Shown one piece after another: positions 16,928 through 24,880 of a DNA stretch of 64,000 nucleotides (the first letter of the stretch is position 1; the number at the start of each line of letters is the position of its first letter). Source of the stretch: Hyphococcus aureus (GTDB lineage: Bacteria > Pseudomonadota > Alphaproteobacteria > Caulobacterales > Parvularculaceae); contig NZ_JBHRSH010000001.1 of the NCBI RefSeq assembly GCF_042643165.1, positions 744,001-808,000 on the forward strand, given 5' to 3'. A model generated the notes under the pieces. It was not told the origin of the DNA. It saw nothing but the letters and a program-made list of their open reading frames with translations, and did no database searches. The translations under genes and the position numbers were made by a program.

Positions 16928-17119
16928 TTATTCGGATGGCGTCTCCGGCTTTATTTCGTGCCCGTCAAGGCGGCGCTTTTCGAGATCGTCTTTGACCTTG
17001 GCGCTTTCCTTGTCCGCTTTTGTGCGGCCGAATTTCGCGCGATTTTCCTCGCTGCGTTTTTCCGCCTCCATACGGATTTTCTTTTTGCGGAAGCGGTTGA
17101 GGTTGATGATCTCAGTCAA
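16928..17119 (-). CDS. DUF4169 small basic protein
   Basis: 63 aa, charged, mainly helical. The start EIINLNRFRKKKIR is the DUF4169 hallmark. It begins with TTG; the sequence TTGACTGA both starts this gene and ends the upstream one, an 8-nt overlap implying coupled translation. Function of the family is unknown. It lies between the 229-aa gene and the BrkB gene. Confidence 0.85.
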   Translation of the reverse strand: MTEIINLNRFRKKKIRMEAEKRSEENRAKFGRTKADKESAKVKDDLEKRRLDGHEIKPETPSE

Positions 17120-17801
17120 ATGCGCGCAACGCCGTTTCGGCGCCCTTCAACATATCTCCGAAATGCTCGAGGGAGCGGATGAGCGCCTTGATATGCAGCC
17201 CGGCGAAACGCCCGAATTCCGCTTCCCGTCGCTCTTGCGTCAGATTCGGGTTTTTCGCCGCCTGAATGGCGGCCGCCAGAAACTTCACCGAATCCGCGAG
17301 CTCGTTGTCGGTCTTGTTCAGCGAGACGCGTACGCGCCGGTAAAACTGCGTGACCTTGTCGCCTTTTTGTTTGTCCCGTTTCGACAGAGTCTCGTAAAAT
17401 TGCTCCCGGCAGGACTCCCAGTCTTCAAAGGAGCGCGCCTCGCCATTGGCGTCATATTCAACATAAATGTCTTTGAGCAATTGCAGGATGTCGTCCCAGG
17501 ACGCGCCCGCCGCGCTCGACATCTTCATCCACATGGTGATCTTGTGTCCCATGACAGAGGCGAACTCACCCTTGTGCTGAATGTCATTGGCGATTTGCGT
17601 GTTGATGCGCCGCAGTCTCTTGCCATGCTGATCAAGCTTTCTGACCCCGTCGAACAGCGCCGCCATCGCCGTCGGGATCGACCACACCCCGCCAGTAGGA
17701 TCGAGATAGGAGGCTTTCGTCTCCGCGCCAAAATCAAGATGTTCGACCGGCTCAAAGCATTGATAGCTTTGAAGCGTCGTCAGCTTCCTGTCTTCAAACA
17801 T
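17112..17801 (-). CDS. Conserved-looking cytoplasmic protein, unknown
   Basis: 229 aa, no signal peptide or membrane helix. It is mostly helical and charged (DKQKGDKVTQFYRRVRVSLN; AEFGRFAGLHIKALIRSLEH). No family recognised. The ATG at 17801 has a GGGGAA stretch upstream. It heads the operon with DUF4169 and the BrkB protein; the shared operon is the only hint of function. Confidence 0.75.
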   Translation of the reverse strand: MFEDRKLTTLQSYQCFEPVEHLDFGAETKASYLDPTGGVWSIPTAMAALFDGVRKLDQHGKRLRRINTQIANDIQHKGEFASVMGHKITMWMKMSSAAGASWDDILQLLKDIYVEYDANGEARSFEDWESCREQFYETLSKRDKQKGDKVTQFYRRVRVSLNKTDNELADSVKFLAAAIQAAKNPNLTQERREAEFGRFAGLHIKALIRSLEHFGDMLKGAETALRAFD

Positions 17802-17917
17802 GTATTTCCCCGCCTACGCCGGCAACCCGCCGCCGCCCCTGCACCAAACACGATTTGAAAATCTAACCTGCCGGGACGATGATGTGTCAAGCCTCGCGCG
17901 GCGCCCACGTCGAAAAG

Positions 17918-18673
17918 TTAGAGCCCGACTTCTTCGCAAATCTTCGCGCCGAGCTGTTCTTTCAACTGCTTGCCGGGCACCTCTTCAATCTCGTCCTTGC
18001 CGAGCTTGCCCAGTTGAAACGGCCCATAGGCGACGCGGATCAAGCGGTTCACCTGTAAATCGAGATGGCGCATCAGGTTTCTGACTTCGCGGTTCTTACC
18101 CTCATTGATCGACAGCGTGATCCAGACATTGCCGCCCTGCACCTGATCCAGCGTCGCGCGAACGGGCCCATATTGAACGCCCTCGATCTCGACGCCGTCT
18201 TGTAATTTGTCCAGCTTGTTTTGCGTCACGCGGCCATGGGCGCGCACACGATAACGCCGCGCCCAGCCCGTTGACGGCAGCTCCAGCCTTCTGGCGAGCG
18301 CGCCGGAATTGGTCACCAGCAACAGCCCCTCGGTGGTGAGGTCGAGCCGCCCCACGGAAATCACCCGCGGCAGACGCCCGGCGAGACCATCGAAAACCGT
18401 CGGGCGCCCTTGCGGGTCTTTATGCGTCGTCACAAGGCCGTCGGGTTTGTGATAGCGCCAGAGCCGGGTCTTTTCCGGCTTGCCGACGCGAGTTCCGTCC
18501 ACACGGATGTCCATTGCCGGCGTCACCTTGAAGGCGGGCGTCGTCAGGGTCTTGCCGTCGACGGTGACAATTCCCTGTTCGATAAGCTTTTCGGCGTCCC
18601 GGCGCGAAGCGACGCCGGCGCGGGCGAGAAACTTCGCGATGCGTTCGCCATCAGTGTCTTTAAGGTCGGCCAT
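17918..18673 (-). CDS. rluB: RsuA/RluB-family pseudouridine synthase
   Basis: 251 aa from the ATG at 18673 (MADLKD). An S4 domain at about 10-60 is followed by the family motif GRLDLTTEGLLLVTNSG, where Asp is catalytic, and by EGKNREVRNLMRHL, typical of RluB/RsuA. RluB modifies 23S rRNA near the peptidyl transferase centre. Substrate choice among RluB, RluE, RluF and RsuA is inferred. A GTG start at 18709 is possible but less likely. It diverges from tadA. Confidence 0.88.
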   Translation of the reverse strand: MADLKDTDGERIAKFLARAGVASRRDAEKLIEQGIVTVDGKTLTTPAFKVTPAMDIRVDGTRVGKPEKTRLWRYHKPDGLVTTHKDPQGRPTVFDGLAGRLPRVISVGRLDLTTEGLLLVTNSGALARRLELPSTGWARRYRVRAHGRVTQNKLDKLQDGVEIEGVQYGPVRATLDQVQGGNVWITLSINEGKNREVRNLMRHLDLQVNRLIRVAYGPFQLGKLGKDEIEEVPGKQLKEQLGAKICEEVGL

Positions 18674-18774
18674 GGAGCGGTCTTTCTGAGTGAGGCGCGC
18701 CGGTAGCACATTATCGGCGAAAAGGAAAAAGGCGAAACTGGCGCAGCCGCATGCCGCCCGCTACAAGGCGGGCC

Positions 18775-19227
18775 ATGGAGACCGATGAGACGTTGATGGG
18801 CCGCGCGCTGGATGAGGCGCGCAAGGCCGCCGAGGCGGGCGAAGCCCCCATCGGCGCGGTCCTGGTGAGCGCTGAGGGCGAGATCCTCGCCGCCGCAGGG
18901 AACGCCCCCATCGCAACGCATGACCCCACGGGCCATGCTGAAATTCGCGCGCTTCGCGCCGCCGCCGAAAAGCTGGGCAATTATCGCCTCACCGGCGCGA
19001 CGCTTTATGTGACGCTTGAGCCCTGCGCCATGTGCGCCGGGGCGATCTCCATCGCCCGCATCAAACGCCTCGTGATCGCCGCCTCCGACCCCAAGGGCGG
19101 CGCCGTCTGGCATGGACCCAGATATTTTGAACAGCCCACCTGTCACTGGCGCCCTGAAGTGGTCGCCGGGCCGTTCGCCGATGAATCAGGCGACATGCTG
19201 CGCGCCTTTTTCAAAGCCCGGCGCTAA
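18775..19227 (+). CDS. tadA: tRNA adenosine(34) deaminase
   Basis: 150 aa. The zinc deaminase motifs are HAEIRAL (His ligand and catalytic Glu) and PCAMCAG (two Cys ligands). TadA converts A34 to inosine in the tRNA-Arg anticodon. The ATG at 18775 has AAGGCGG upstream and fits family length better than the ATG at 18751. It diverges from rluB, as is common in proteobacteria. Confidence 0.93.
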   Translation: METDETLMGRALDEARKAAEAGEAPIGAVLVSAEGEILAAAGNAPIATHDPTGHAEIRALRAAAEKLGNYRLTGATLYVTLEPCAMCAGAISIARIKRLVIAASDPKGGAVWHGPRYFEQPTCHWRPEVVAGPFADESGDMLRAFFKARR

Positions 19228-19307
19228 CTGCGTTTGCAGCTTTCCCTCAGCGGCGCGAGCGCTATCATGCGCGCCAAACATAATGCGTATGAAAAAGGAC
19301 CGCCGTC

Positions 19308-20531
19308 ATGGATTTCGCCTATTCCGACCGTTGCAAGGATTATCTGAAACGCGTTTCCGACTTCATGGATAAATATGTCTATGAAGGCGATGAAACCTAT
19401 GAACGTCAGCATACGGAATTTGGTCCCGGCGAAGGCCGCTGGAAAGTCCCGCCGATCATCGAAGAGCTGAAGGAAAAGGCCAAAGCCGAAGGTCTGTGGA
19501 ACATGTTCCATCCGGACCCGAAATTTGGCCCCGGCCTTTCCAACGCAGATTATGCGCCGATCGCGGAACTGACCGGCCGCTGCCACATCGCGCCGGAAGT
19601 GTTCAACTGCGCCGCGCCCGACACCGGCAATATGGAAGTCCTGATGAAATACGGGAGCCCCGCGCAGCAGGAGCAGTGGCTGAAGCCGCTGCTCGACGGG
19701 AAAATCCGCTCCGCCTTTTTGATGACCGAACCGCGCGTCGCCTCCTCCGACGCCACCAATATCGAAACCGAGATCACCGCAGACGGCGATGACTATGTCA
19801 TCAATGGCCGCAAATGGTGGTCCTCCGGCGCCGGCGATCCGCGCTGCAAGATTTTCATCGTCATGGGCAAGACTGACAAAACCGCGGACCGCCACAAGCA
19901 GCAGTCGCAAATTCTGGTGCCGTCCGATGCGCCGGGCGTGAAAATCCTGCGCCACCTTCCGGTCTTCGGTTATGACGACGCGCCCCACGGCCATATGGAA
20001 GTGGAGCTCGATAATGTGCGCGTGCCAAAGGAAAACCTGATCCTCGGCGAAGGGCGCGGCTTTGAGATTGCGCAAGGGCGCCTTGGGCCTGGCCGTATTC
20101 ACCACTGCATGCGCACCATCGGCGCCGCTGAAGTCGCGCTTGAGAAAATGGTCAAGCGGCTTTTGACGCGCGAGGCGTTCGGCAAGCCGATTTATAAACA
20201 TTCAATCTGGGAGCAGCGCGTCGCCGAAGCGCGCATCGACATTGAGATGACGCGGCTTTTGACGCTTAAAGCCGCCTGGATGATGGACACGGTCGGCAAC
20301 AAGGCCGCGCAGCAGGAAATCGCCATGATCAAGGTCGCCGCCCCGCGCGTTGCGCTTAAAGTCATCGACGACGCGATCCAGGCCCATGGCGGCGCCGGCG
20401 TTACGACCGACTTCGGCCTTGCGCGGGTTTATTCCGGCATCCGCACACTTCGCCTCGCCGACGGGCCCGACGAGGTCCATTGCCGCGCAATCTCGCGGAT
20501 CGAGTTCAAGAAACATTCGAACGCGGCGTGA
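19308..20531 (+). CDS. Acyl-CoA dehydrogenase
   Basis: 407 aa. It has the three-part acyl-CoA dehydrogenase fold: helical N-domain (1-125), beta domain with FLMTEPRVASSDATNI and GRKWWSSGA (about 140-245), and helical C-domain with the FAD-binding GPGRIHHCMR, EAFGKPI, and HGGAGVTTDF. It resembles the ACAD10/11-like bacterial group. It oxidises acyl-CoA at the alpha-beta position using FAD. Chain-length preference cannot be read from the sequence. It stands alone, with an AAGGA-type site upstream. Confidence 0.93.
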   Translation: MDFAYSDRCKDYLKRVSDFMDKYVYEGDETYERQHTEFGPGEGRWKVPPIIEELKEKAKAEGLWNMFHPDPKFGPGLSNADYAPIAELTGRCHIAPEVFNCAAPDTGNMEVLMKYGSPAQQEQWLKPLLDGKIRSAFLMTEPRVASSDATNIETEITADGDDYVINGRKWWSSGAGDPRCKIFIVMGKTDKTADRHKQQSQILVPSDAPGVKILRHLPVFGYDDAPHGHMEVELDNVRVPKENLILGEGRGFEIAQGRLGPGRIHHCMRTIGAAEVALEKMVKRLLTREAFGKPIYKHSIWEQRVAEARIDIEMTRLLTLKAAWMMDTVGNKAAQQEIAMIKVAAPRVALKVIDDAIQAHGGAGVTTDFGLARVYSGIRTLRLADGPDEVHCRAISRIEFKKHSNAA

Positions 20532-20592
20532 CGGGCTGCCGGCGACGGCGCCCCGGGCGCAATAGATGAGCCGACATTCTAAGGAGAAAGAA

Positions 20593-20928
20593 ATGAAACA
20601 TTTGTTTTTCGCGTCGCTTGCCGCTTTGGCGCTGAGCGCTTGCGGCGGCGACAACGCCAAAAAAGATGATGGCCCCACAGGCGCACAATTCGCAGAAGCA
20701 TGCGGCGAGGCGCTTAATGTTCCCGAAGAGATTTGCGAATGCATCGACGAAAAAGCCGAGGCGGACCTGACGCCGATCGAACGCAAATTCGCCTATGCCA
20801 GCATCACTGGCGACATGGAAACAACCGAAGAACTTCGCGACGAACTCGGTGTTGAAGGATCAATGAATGCGGGCATGTTCATGGTCAGTGCGCCCGCCGC
20901 CTGCGCCAGCGAGACCGCGTCAGACTAA
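20593..20928 (+). CDS. Small lipoprotein, unknown
   Basis: 111 aa from an ATG with a strong AAGGAG site 7 nt upstream. The signal ends in LSAC (Cys18 region), giving a lipidated N-terminus. The acidic mature part has three close cysteines (ACGEALNVPEEICECIDEKA) and is mostly helical. No family recognised. Confidence 0.78.
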   Translation: MKHLFFASLAALALSACGGDNAKKDDGPTGAQFAEACGEALNVPEEICECIDEKAEADLTPIERKFAYASITGDMETTEELRDELGVEGSMNAGMFMVSAPAACASETASD

Positions 20929-21028
20929 TCCCTTGCGGGCGGCGTGATTGCACGCGACAGCGCCGCCCCGCCCTACCATTGCTGGTGAAACTAAACTAAA
21001 CGACTTCACAGCAAGTTCGAGGCGTTTT

Positions 21029-21946
21029 GTGCATCCCTCTTTCCGACATACATCCGGCCTGGCGCTCGCCGCCGCCGGGGCGACGCTGTTTTCCCTCAAG
21101 GGCGTCGCAATGAAGATCGCCTTCACACAAGGCGCGAATGTCGAACAGATGATGTCCCTGCGCATGGGCATCGCCTTGCCGTTTTTTCTGTGGATCGGTT
21201 GGCGGGCGGCGAAACGCAGGGAGGTGAAACCGGCGCCACGGCTGATCGCGACCGCGGCGGCGCTTGGCGTTCTCAGCTATTATGTCTGCACCTGGCTCGA
21301 CTTCACGGGGCTCAAATACATTTCGGCGCAGCTCGAACGCCTGATCCTGTTTCTCTATCCGACTGTTGTCGCGCTGTTTGCGTGGATTGCTTATGGCGAC
21401 CGCATCACCTGGCGTCATGGGCTGGCGCTGTTACTTTCATATGGCGGGGTTGCGCTGCTGGCGTTGAATGAATTCAAGGACGCCGGACCGAACGCGGCGC
21501 TCGGCGCGGGACTTGTTTTCACCGCCGCAGTCCTCTTCGCGTTCTATGTCACGGCCAGCAAACCGGCGATCACGAAACTCGGTTCACCGCTGTTTATCAG
21601 CATCGCTATGAGCGCCGCGGCGGTTCCGATCCTCATTCACAGCTTTGCGATTTCAGCCTTCGAAACAGCGCCGCTCTCGCCGGAAATTTTGATGATCGGT
21701 GTTTTCCTCGCCGTCTTGTGTACGGTGGCGCCGGGCCTGATGATCGCCGAGGCGATCGCCCGGATCGGCCCCGGCCTGACCAGCGCAACCGGCGGCATCG
21801 GCCCCGCCTCCACTGCACTGGCGGCCGCGTTGATCCTGCATGAACCGTTCGGCCCGCCACAAGCGCTGGCGCTTGTCCTCACCGTCACAGGCGTGATGCT
21901 GCTGACCAAGCCTGTCGCGCAGACCCGCCAGATTCCCCGGCCCTGA
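21029..21946 (+). CDS. EamA/DMT-superfamily transporter
   Basis: 305 aa from a GTG at 21029 that has CGAGG six bases upstream; a longer reading from a TTG at 20948 lacks such a site. Ten hydrophobic segments form two EamA repeats, with typical motifs (SAQLERLILFLYPTVVALFA and the second-repeat GPASTALAAALILHEP). Family members export metabolites such as amino acids; the substrate is unknown. Confidence 0.85.
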   Translation: MHPSFRHTSGLALAAAGATLFSLKGVAMKIAFTQGANVEQMMSLRMGIALPFFLWIGWRAAKRREVKPAPRLIATAAALGVLSYYVCTWLDFTGLKYISAQLERLILFLYPTVVALFAWIAYGDRITWRHGLALLLSYGGVALLALNEFKDAGPNAALGAGLVFTAAVLFAFYVTASKPAITKLGSPLFISIAMSAAAVPILIHSFAISAFETAPLSPEILMIGVFLAVLCTVAPGLMIAEAIARIGPGLTSATGGIGPASTALAAALILHEPFGPPQALALVLTVTGVMLLTKPVAQTRQIPRP

Positions 21947-22018
21947 AACGCGGCTGCGAAAGCCGGTTTCGCATCCGGCGACGCATGATAGATTTGCGCG
22001 AAAAAGGGAGGCCCATCC

Positions 22019-22435
22019 ATGACCATGCTCACCCCCGTTCTCGCCCTGATCGTCTGGACCCTGATTGTCTGGTGCTGGATGTATGCGCTGCGTATTCCGG
22101 CGATGCAAAAAGCCAAGATCAACCCGGACGACGCCATTCATCCCGGCTCGCTTAACTCCCTGCCGATAGAAGCGAGGGTGATCGCCGACAATTACAATCA
22201 CCTGCATGAACAGCCGACGATTTTCTATGCGCTGGCGACATATTCTTTTCTGGTTGGCGTCGGAGACGGGCTCAACATCATGCTGGCGTGGATTTATGTG
22301 GCGCTGCGCATCGTCCACTCGCTGATCCAGATTGTCCTGAGAAAAGTCATGCCGCGCTTCATGGTTTTCGCGGCGGGCAGCGTCGTTTTGATGATCATTG
22401 CGGCGCGCAATGTTCTGGCGCTTTTGCTCACCTGA
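22019..22435 (+). CDS. MAPEG-family membrane protein
   Basis: 138 aa with four hydrophobic helices. The MAPEG pattern is clear at ADNYNHLHEQPTIFYALA (about 60-77) and in RIVHSLIQI further on. The family includes glutathione-dependent enzymes of eicosanoid and detoxification metabolism in eukaryotes; bacterial roles are mostly unknown. AGGGAGG lies 8 nt before the ATG. Confidence 0.85.
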   Translation: MTMLTPVLALIVWTLIVWCWMYALRIPAMQKAKINPDDAIHPGSLNSLPIEARVIADNYNHLHEQPTIFYALATYSFLVGVGDGLNIMLAWIYVALRIVHSLIQIVLRKVMPRFMVFAAGSVVLMIIAARNVLALLLT

Positions 22436-22479
22436 CGGGCTTTGCGGGAACGCTCCGGCGCCTCCGGTGTTAGGACGCC

Positions 22480-22902
22480 ATGAGCCCTAACCGCACCACT
22501 GACACAGCCGCCGTTCGGGCGGCGGAACTGGAGCGCGTCGTCCCGCCCCACGAGGCGGCGAAGACGCGGGTCGAGTGGCTGGCCGATTTCCTCGACACCA
22601 AATATCGCATTCCCGGCCTCGGCTATCGTTTCGGCTGGGACAGTATTCTGGGCCTTATCCCCGGCATTGGCGACGCGGTCGCCGGACTGATGTCGGTCTA
22701 TCTGATCTGGGAGGCGCGGCGCGCGGGCGCGGGGCCCGGCCTTGTTCTGCGTATGGTCTATAACATGCTTGCCGACACCATTCTCGGCGCGGTGCCGATC
22801 CTCGGCGATCTCTTCGACTTCGCCTTCAAGGCCAATCTCCGCAATGCGGAGCTGTTGAAAGAGCACTACTCAAAAATTGAAAGACGCAACGCCGCCGCCT
22901 GA
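22480..22902 (+). CDS. DUF4112 membrane-associated protein
   Basis: 140 aa. DUF4112 fills residues 28-125, with the conserved LGLIPGIGDAVAGLMSVYLI and the second copy-like GAVPILGDLFDFAFKANLRN. Two amphipathic or membrane segments are expected. Function is unknown. The ATG has AGGA five bases upstream. Confidence 0.87.
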   Translation: MSPNRTTDTAAVRAAELERVVPPHEAAKTRVEWLADFLDTKYRIPGLGYRFGWDSILGLIPGIGDAVAGLMSVYLIWEARRAGAGPGLVLRMVYNMLADTILGAVPILGDLFDFAFKANLRNAELLKEHYSKIERRNAAA

Positions 22903-22973
22903 CGCCGCTATGCGTTTTCAGGCCGGTGAAAGCAGGCTAGCCTCCTTATGACGCAACCGGAGGCTTGTCCGCC

Positions 22974-23279
22974 ATGTTCGACTTTTCCATGGAGCAATGG
23001 CTCCTCATCGCCTTCCTCGCCTATGTCGCGTTCACAATAGGCCGCATGTCCAAGAGCGGCGAGGCGCCGGAAGCGCGCGAGGCGCGGCGCATGGCCGAAG
23101 AAACCAGGGCGGCGGATGCATTTGCTTCTCTCTCCCCGTCGATTCAGTCTGATGTGGATCGTCTGTTAATGGACAAGAAGAAAATCGAGGCGATCAAGGT
23201 CATCCGTGAGCATACCGGCCTTGGCCTGAAGGAGTCCAAAATCGCCGCCGACAAACGGGCGAGCCAAATTCTCGCCTAG
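22974..23279 (+). CDS. Membrane-anchored protein with an L7/L12 C-terminal-like segment
   Basis: 101 aa. A transmembrane helix (about 8-24) is followed by a charged helix and then IEAIKVIREHTGLGLKESKI, which closely matches the C-terminal domain of ribosomal protein bL12 (IxVIKxVRxxTGLGLKEAK). The bL12 domain normally binds translation factors. The ATG at 22974 has GGAGG ten bases upstream; a TTG at 22965 is possible. What this anchored copy binds is unknown. Confidence 0.72.
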   Translation: MFDFSMEQWLLIAFLAYVAFTIGRMSKSGEAPEAREARRMAEETRAADAFASLSPSIQSDVDRLLMDKKKIEAIKVIREHTGLGLKESKIAADKRASQILA

Positions 23280-23296
23280 TCCCATACCGGAGACGC

Positions 23297-23992
23297 ATGA
23301 TGAGTGAATTCGCCGGCCTGCCGAACGACTATTTCAAGTTTTTCAAAGAGCTTCGCGAGAATAACAATCGCGAATGGTTCAATGACAACAAGCCGCGATT
23401 CCGGGAAAGCGTGCAGGAGCCGCTCGCGGCTTTTGTGGAAGCGATGGCGCCGAAACTGAAAAAGATTTCAAAACATATTGTCGCCGATCCGCGCCTGAAT
23501 GGCGGGTCGGTGTTTCGCATCTATAAGGACACGCGCTTCTCGAAGGACAAGGCCCCCTACAAAACCCATGGCGCGGTGCAGTTCCGCCATGCGCTCGGCA
23601 AGGACGCCCACGCGCCGGGCTTTTACGTGCATCTCGATCCGGACGAGATTTTTTATGGCGGCGGCGTCTGGACGCCGCCCTCCCCGTCTCTGCTGGCCAT
23701 CCGCGAAGCGATCCGGGATAAATCCTCCGCATGGAAGAAAGCGACCACTGGCGCCGCTTTTACAAAACGCTTTGGCGATCTGCGCGGTGATGCGCTGACC
23801 CGCCCGCCGCGCGGCTTTGACGGCGATCACCCGATGATCGAAGATTTGAAGCGCAAAAGCTTTTTCGCGATGGCGCCGGGAAAGGCGGCTTCAGCGAAAA
23901 AACCTGGTTTTGTGGACGATGTCGCCGCCGCCTTCGCCGACGCAAAGCCGATGATGAAATTTCTCTGTGACGCGACCGGAGCGCCCTTTTAG
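23297..23992 (+). CDS. DUF2461 (TIGR02453) protein
   Basis: 231 aa. The family pattern is strong: FFKELRENNNREWFNDNKPR near the start, then FRIYKDTRFSKDKAPYKTHG (about 74-93) and GFYVHLDP..IFYGGGVW. No signal peptide or membrane helix. The family is widespread and its biochemical role is not settled. It forms a run with the DinB and cupin genes downstream (9-nt and 3-nt gaps). Confidence 0.9.
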   Translation: MMSEFAGLPNDYFKFFKELRENNNREWFNDNKPRFRESVQEPLAAFVEAMAPKLKKISKHIVADPRLNGGSVFRIYKDTRFSKDKAPYKTHGAVQFRHALGKDAHAPGFYVHLDPDEIFYGGGVWTPPSPSLLAIREAIRDKSSAWKKATTGAAFTKRFGDLRGDALTRPPRGFDGDHPMIEDLKRKSFFAMAPGKAASAKKPGFVDDVAAAFADAKPMMKFLCDATGAPF

Positions 23993-24001
23993 GAAACAAC
24001 C

Positions 24002-24529
24002 ATGATCTCACCCGCCTATCTGCGCCTGATGGCGGCCTATAATGAGTGGCAAAATACGAGCCTGTACGGCGCCGCGGCGGGCCTCAGCGATGAGGCGCGC
24101 CATCTGGATCGCGGCGCGTTTTTCAACTCTATCCACGGCACGCTGTCCCATATTCTCTGGGGCGACCGGGTCTGGCTCTCCCGGTTCACGCCTGCGCCCG
24201 CGCCAAACATGAAGATCGCTGACTCCTCGCGGTTGATTGAGGATTGGGAGATCCTGCGCGCGGAACGGGGCAAGACCGATGCGCAGATCCTGGCATGGGC
24301 CCATAGCGTCACCGCCGCCGATCTTGAGGGCGACCTCACCTGGACTCCGATCGCTGTGAACAAAGAATTCACCATGGCGCGCTGGGTGCTGATAACGCAT
24401 TTCTTCAATCACCAGACCCATCATCGCGGACAGGCTCACGCCATGCTCACCGCCGCTGGCGCAAAACCGGCGGATACGGACATTCCCTTCATGCCGGACC
24501 TCGACGCCTTTGTTGAGCACAATGAGTAA
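24002..24529 (+). CDS. DinB-family metal-binding protein
   Basis: 175 aa four-helix-bundle protein. The metal ligands are probably His50 (LSHILWGD), His137 and His141 (FNHQTHHRGQ). DinB-like proteins include thiol-dependent transferases; the E. coli polymerase DinB is unrelated. AGGA lies six bases before the ATG. It sits in a run with the DUF2461 and cupin genes. Confidence 0.9.
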   Translation: MISPAYLRLMAAYNEWQNTSLYGAAAGLSDEARHLDRGAFFNSIHGTLSHILWGDRVWLSRFTPAPAPNMKIADSSRLIEDWEILRAERGKTDAQILAWAHSVTAADLEGDLTWTPIAVNKEFTMARWVLITHFFNHQTHHRGQAHAMLTAAGAKPADTDIPFMPDLDAFVEHNE

Positions 24530-24532
24530 ATC

Positions 24533-24880
24533 ATGACCACGCACCTTTTCGACCTTTCCATCGATAATATTGTCGTCGAAGACGGCGCCCCGCCGCCGGA
24601 ACGCATCATCTCCGGCGATCCGAAATTCAAGACCTGGAATATGGAGGAACAGCCCGGCGGACTTTACGCCGGCGTCTGGGAATCGACGCCGGGCAAATGG
24701 CGCATCGAATATGACGAATGGGAATATTGCCGCATTCTCTCCGGCGTTTCAGTGATCACCGGGGAAGACGGCGAAGAACGGCGCGTCGGTCCCGGCGACA
24801 GCTTCATCATCCGCCCCGGCTTTAAAGGCGCATGGGAGGTGATCGAGACCACGCGCAAGGAATATGTGGTCCGGCTTTAA
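24533..24880 (+). CDS. Cupin-domain protein
   Basis: 115 aa. One small beta-barrel cupin covers about 45-112, with the second motif GPGDSFIIRPGFKGAWEV. Metal-binding histidines of classical cupins are not obvious; the region instead has WEYCRILSG, as in the EutQ/DUF861-like group that may not need metal. Start is 3 nt after the DinB stop. It converges with, and overlaps by 4 nt, the MATE gene. Confidence 0.83.
   Translation: MTTHLFDLSIDNIVVEDGAPPPERIISGDPKFKTWNMEEQPGGLYAGVWESTPGKWRIEYDEWEYCRILSGVSVITGEDGEERRVGPGDSFIIRPGFKGAWEVIETTRKEYVVRL

Noticed and set aside
16812..17858. A 348-codon plus-strand open frame
   Set aside because: Antisense to the DUF4169 and 229-aa genes and part of the BrkB gene, with no domain and no ribosome site.
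19224..20201. A 325-codon minus-strand open frame
   Set aside because: Antisense to the acyl-CoA dehydrogenase gene, with composition typical of shadow frames.
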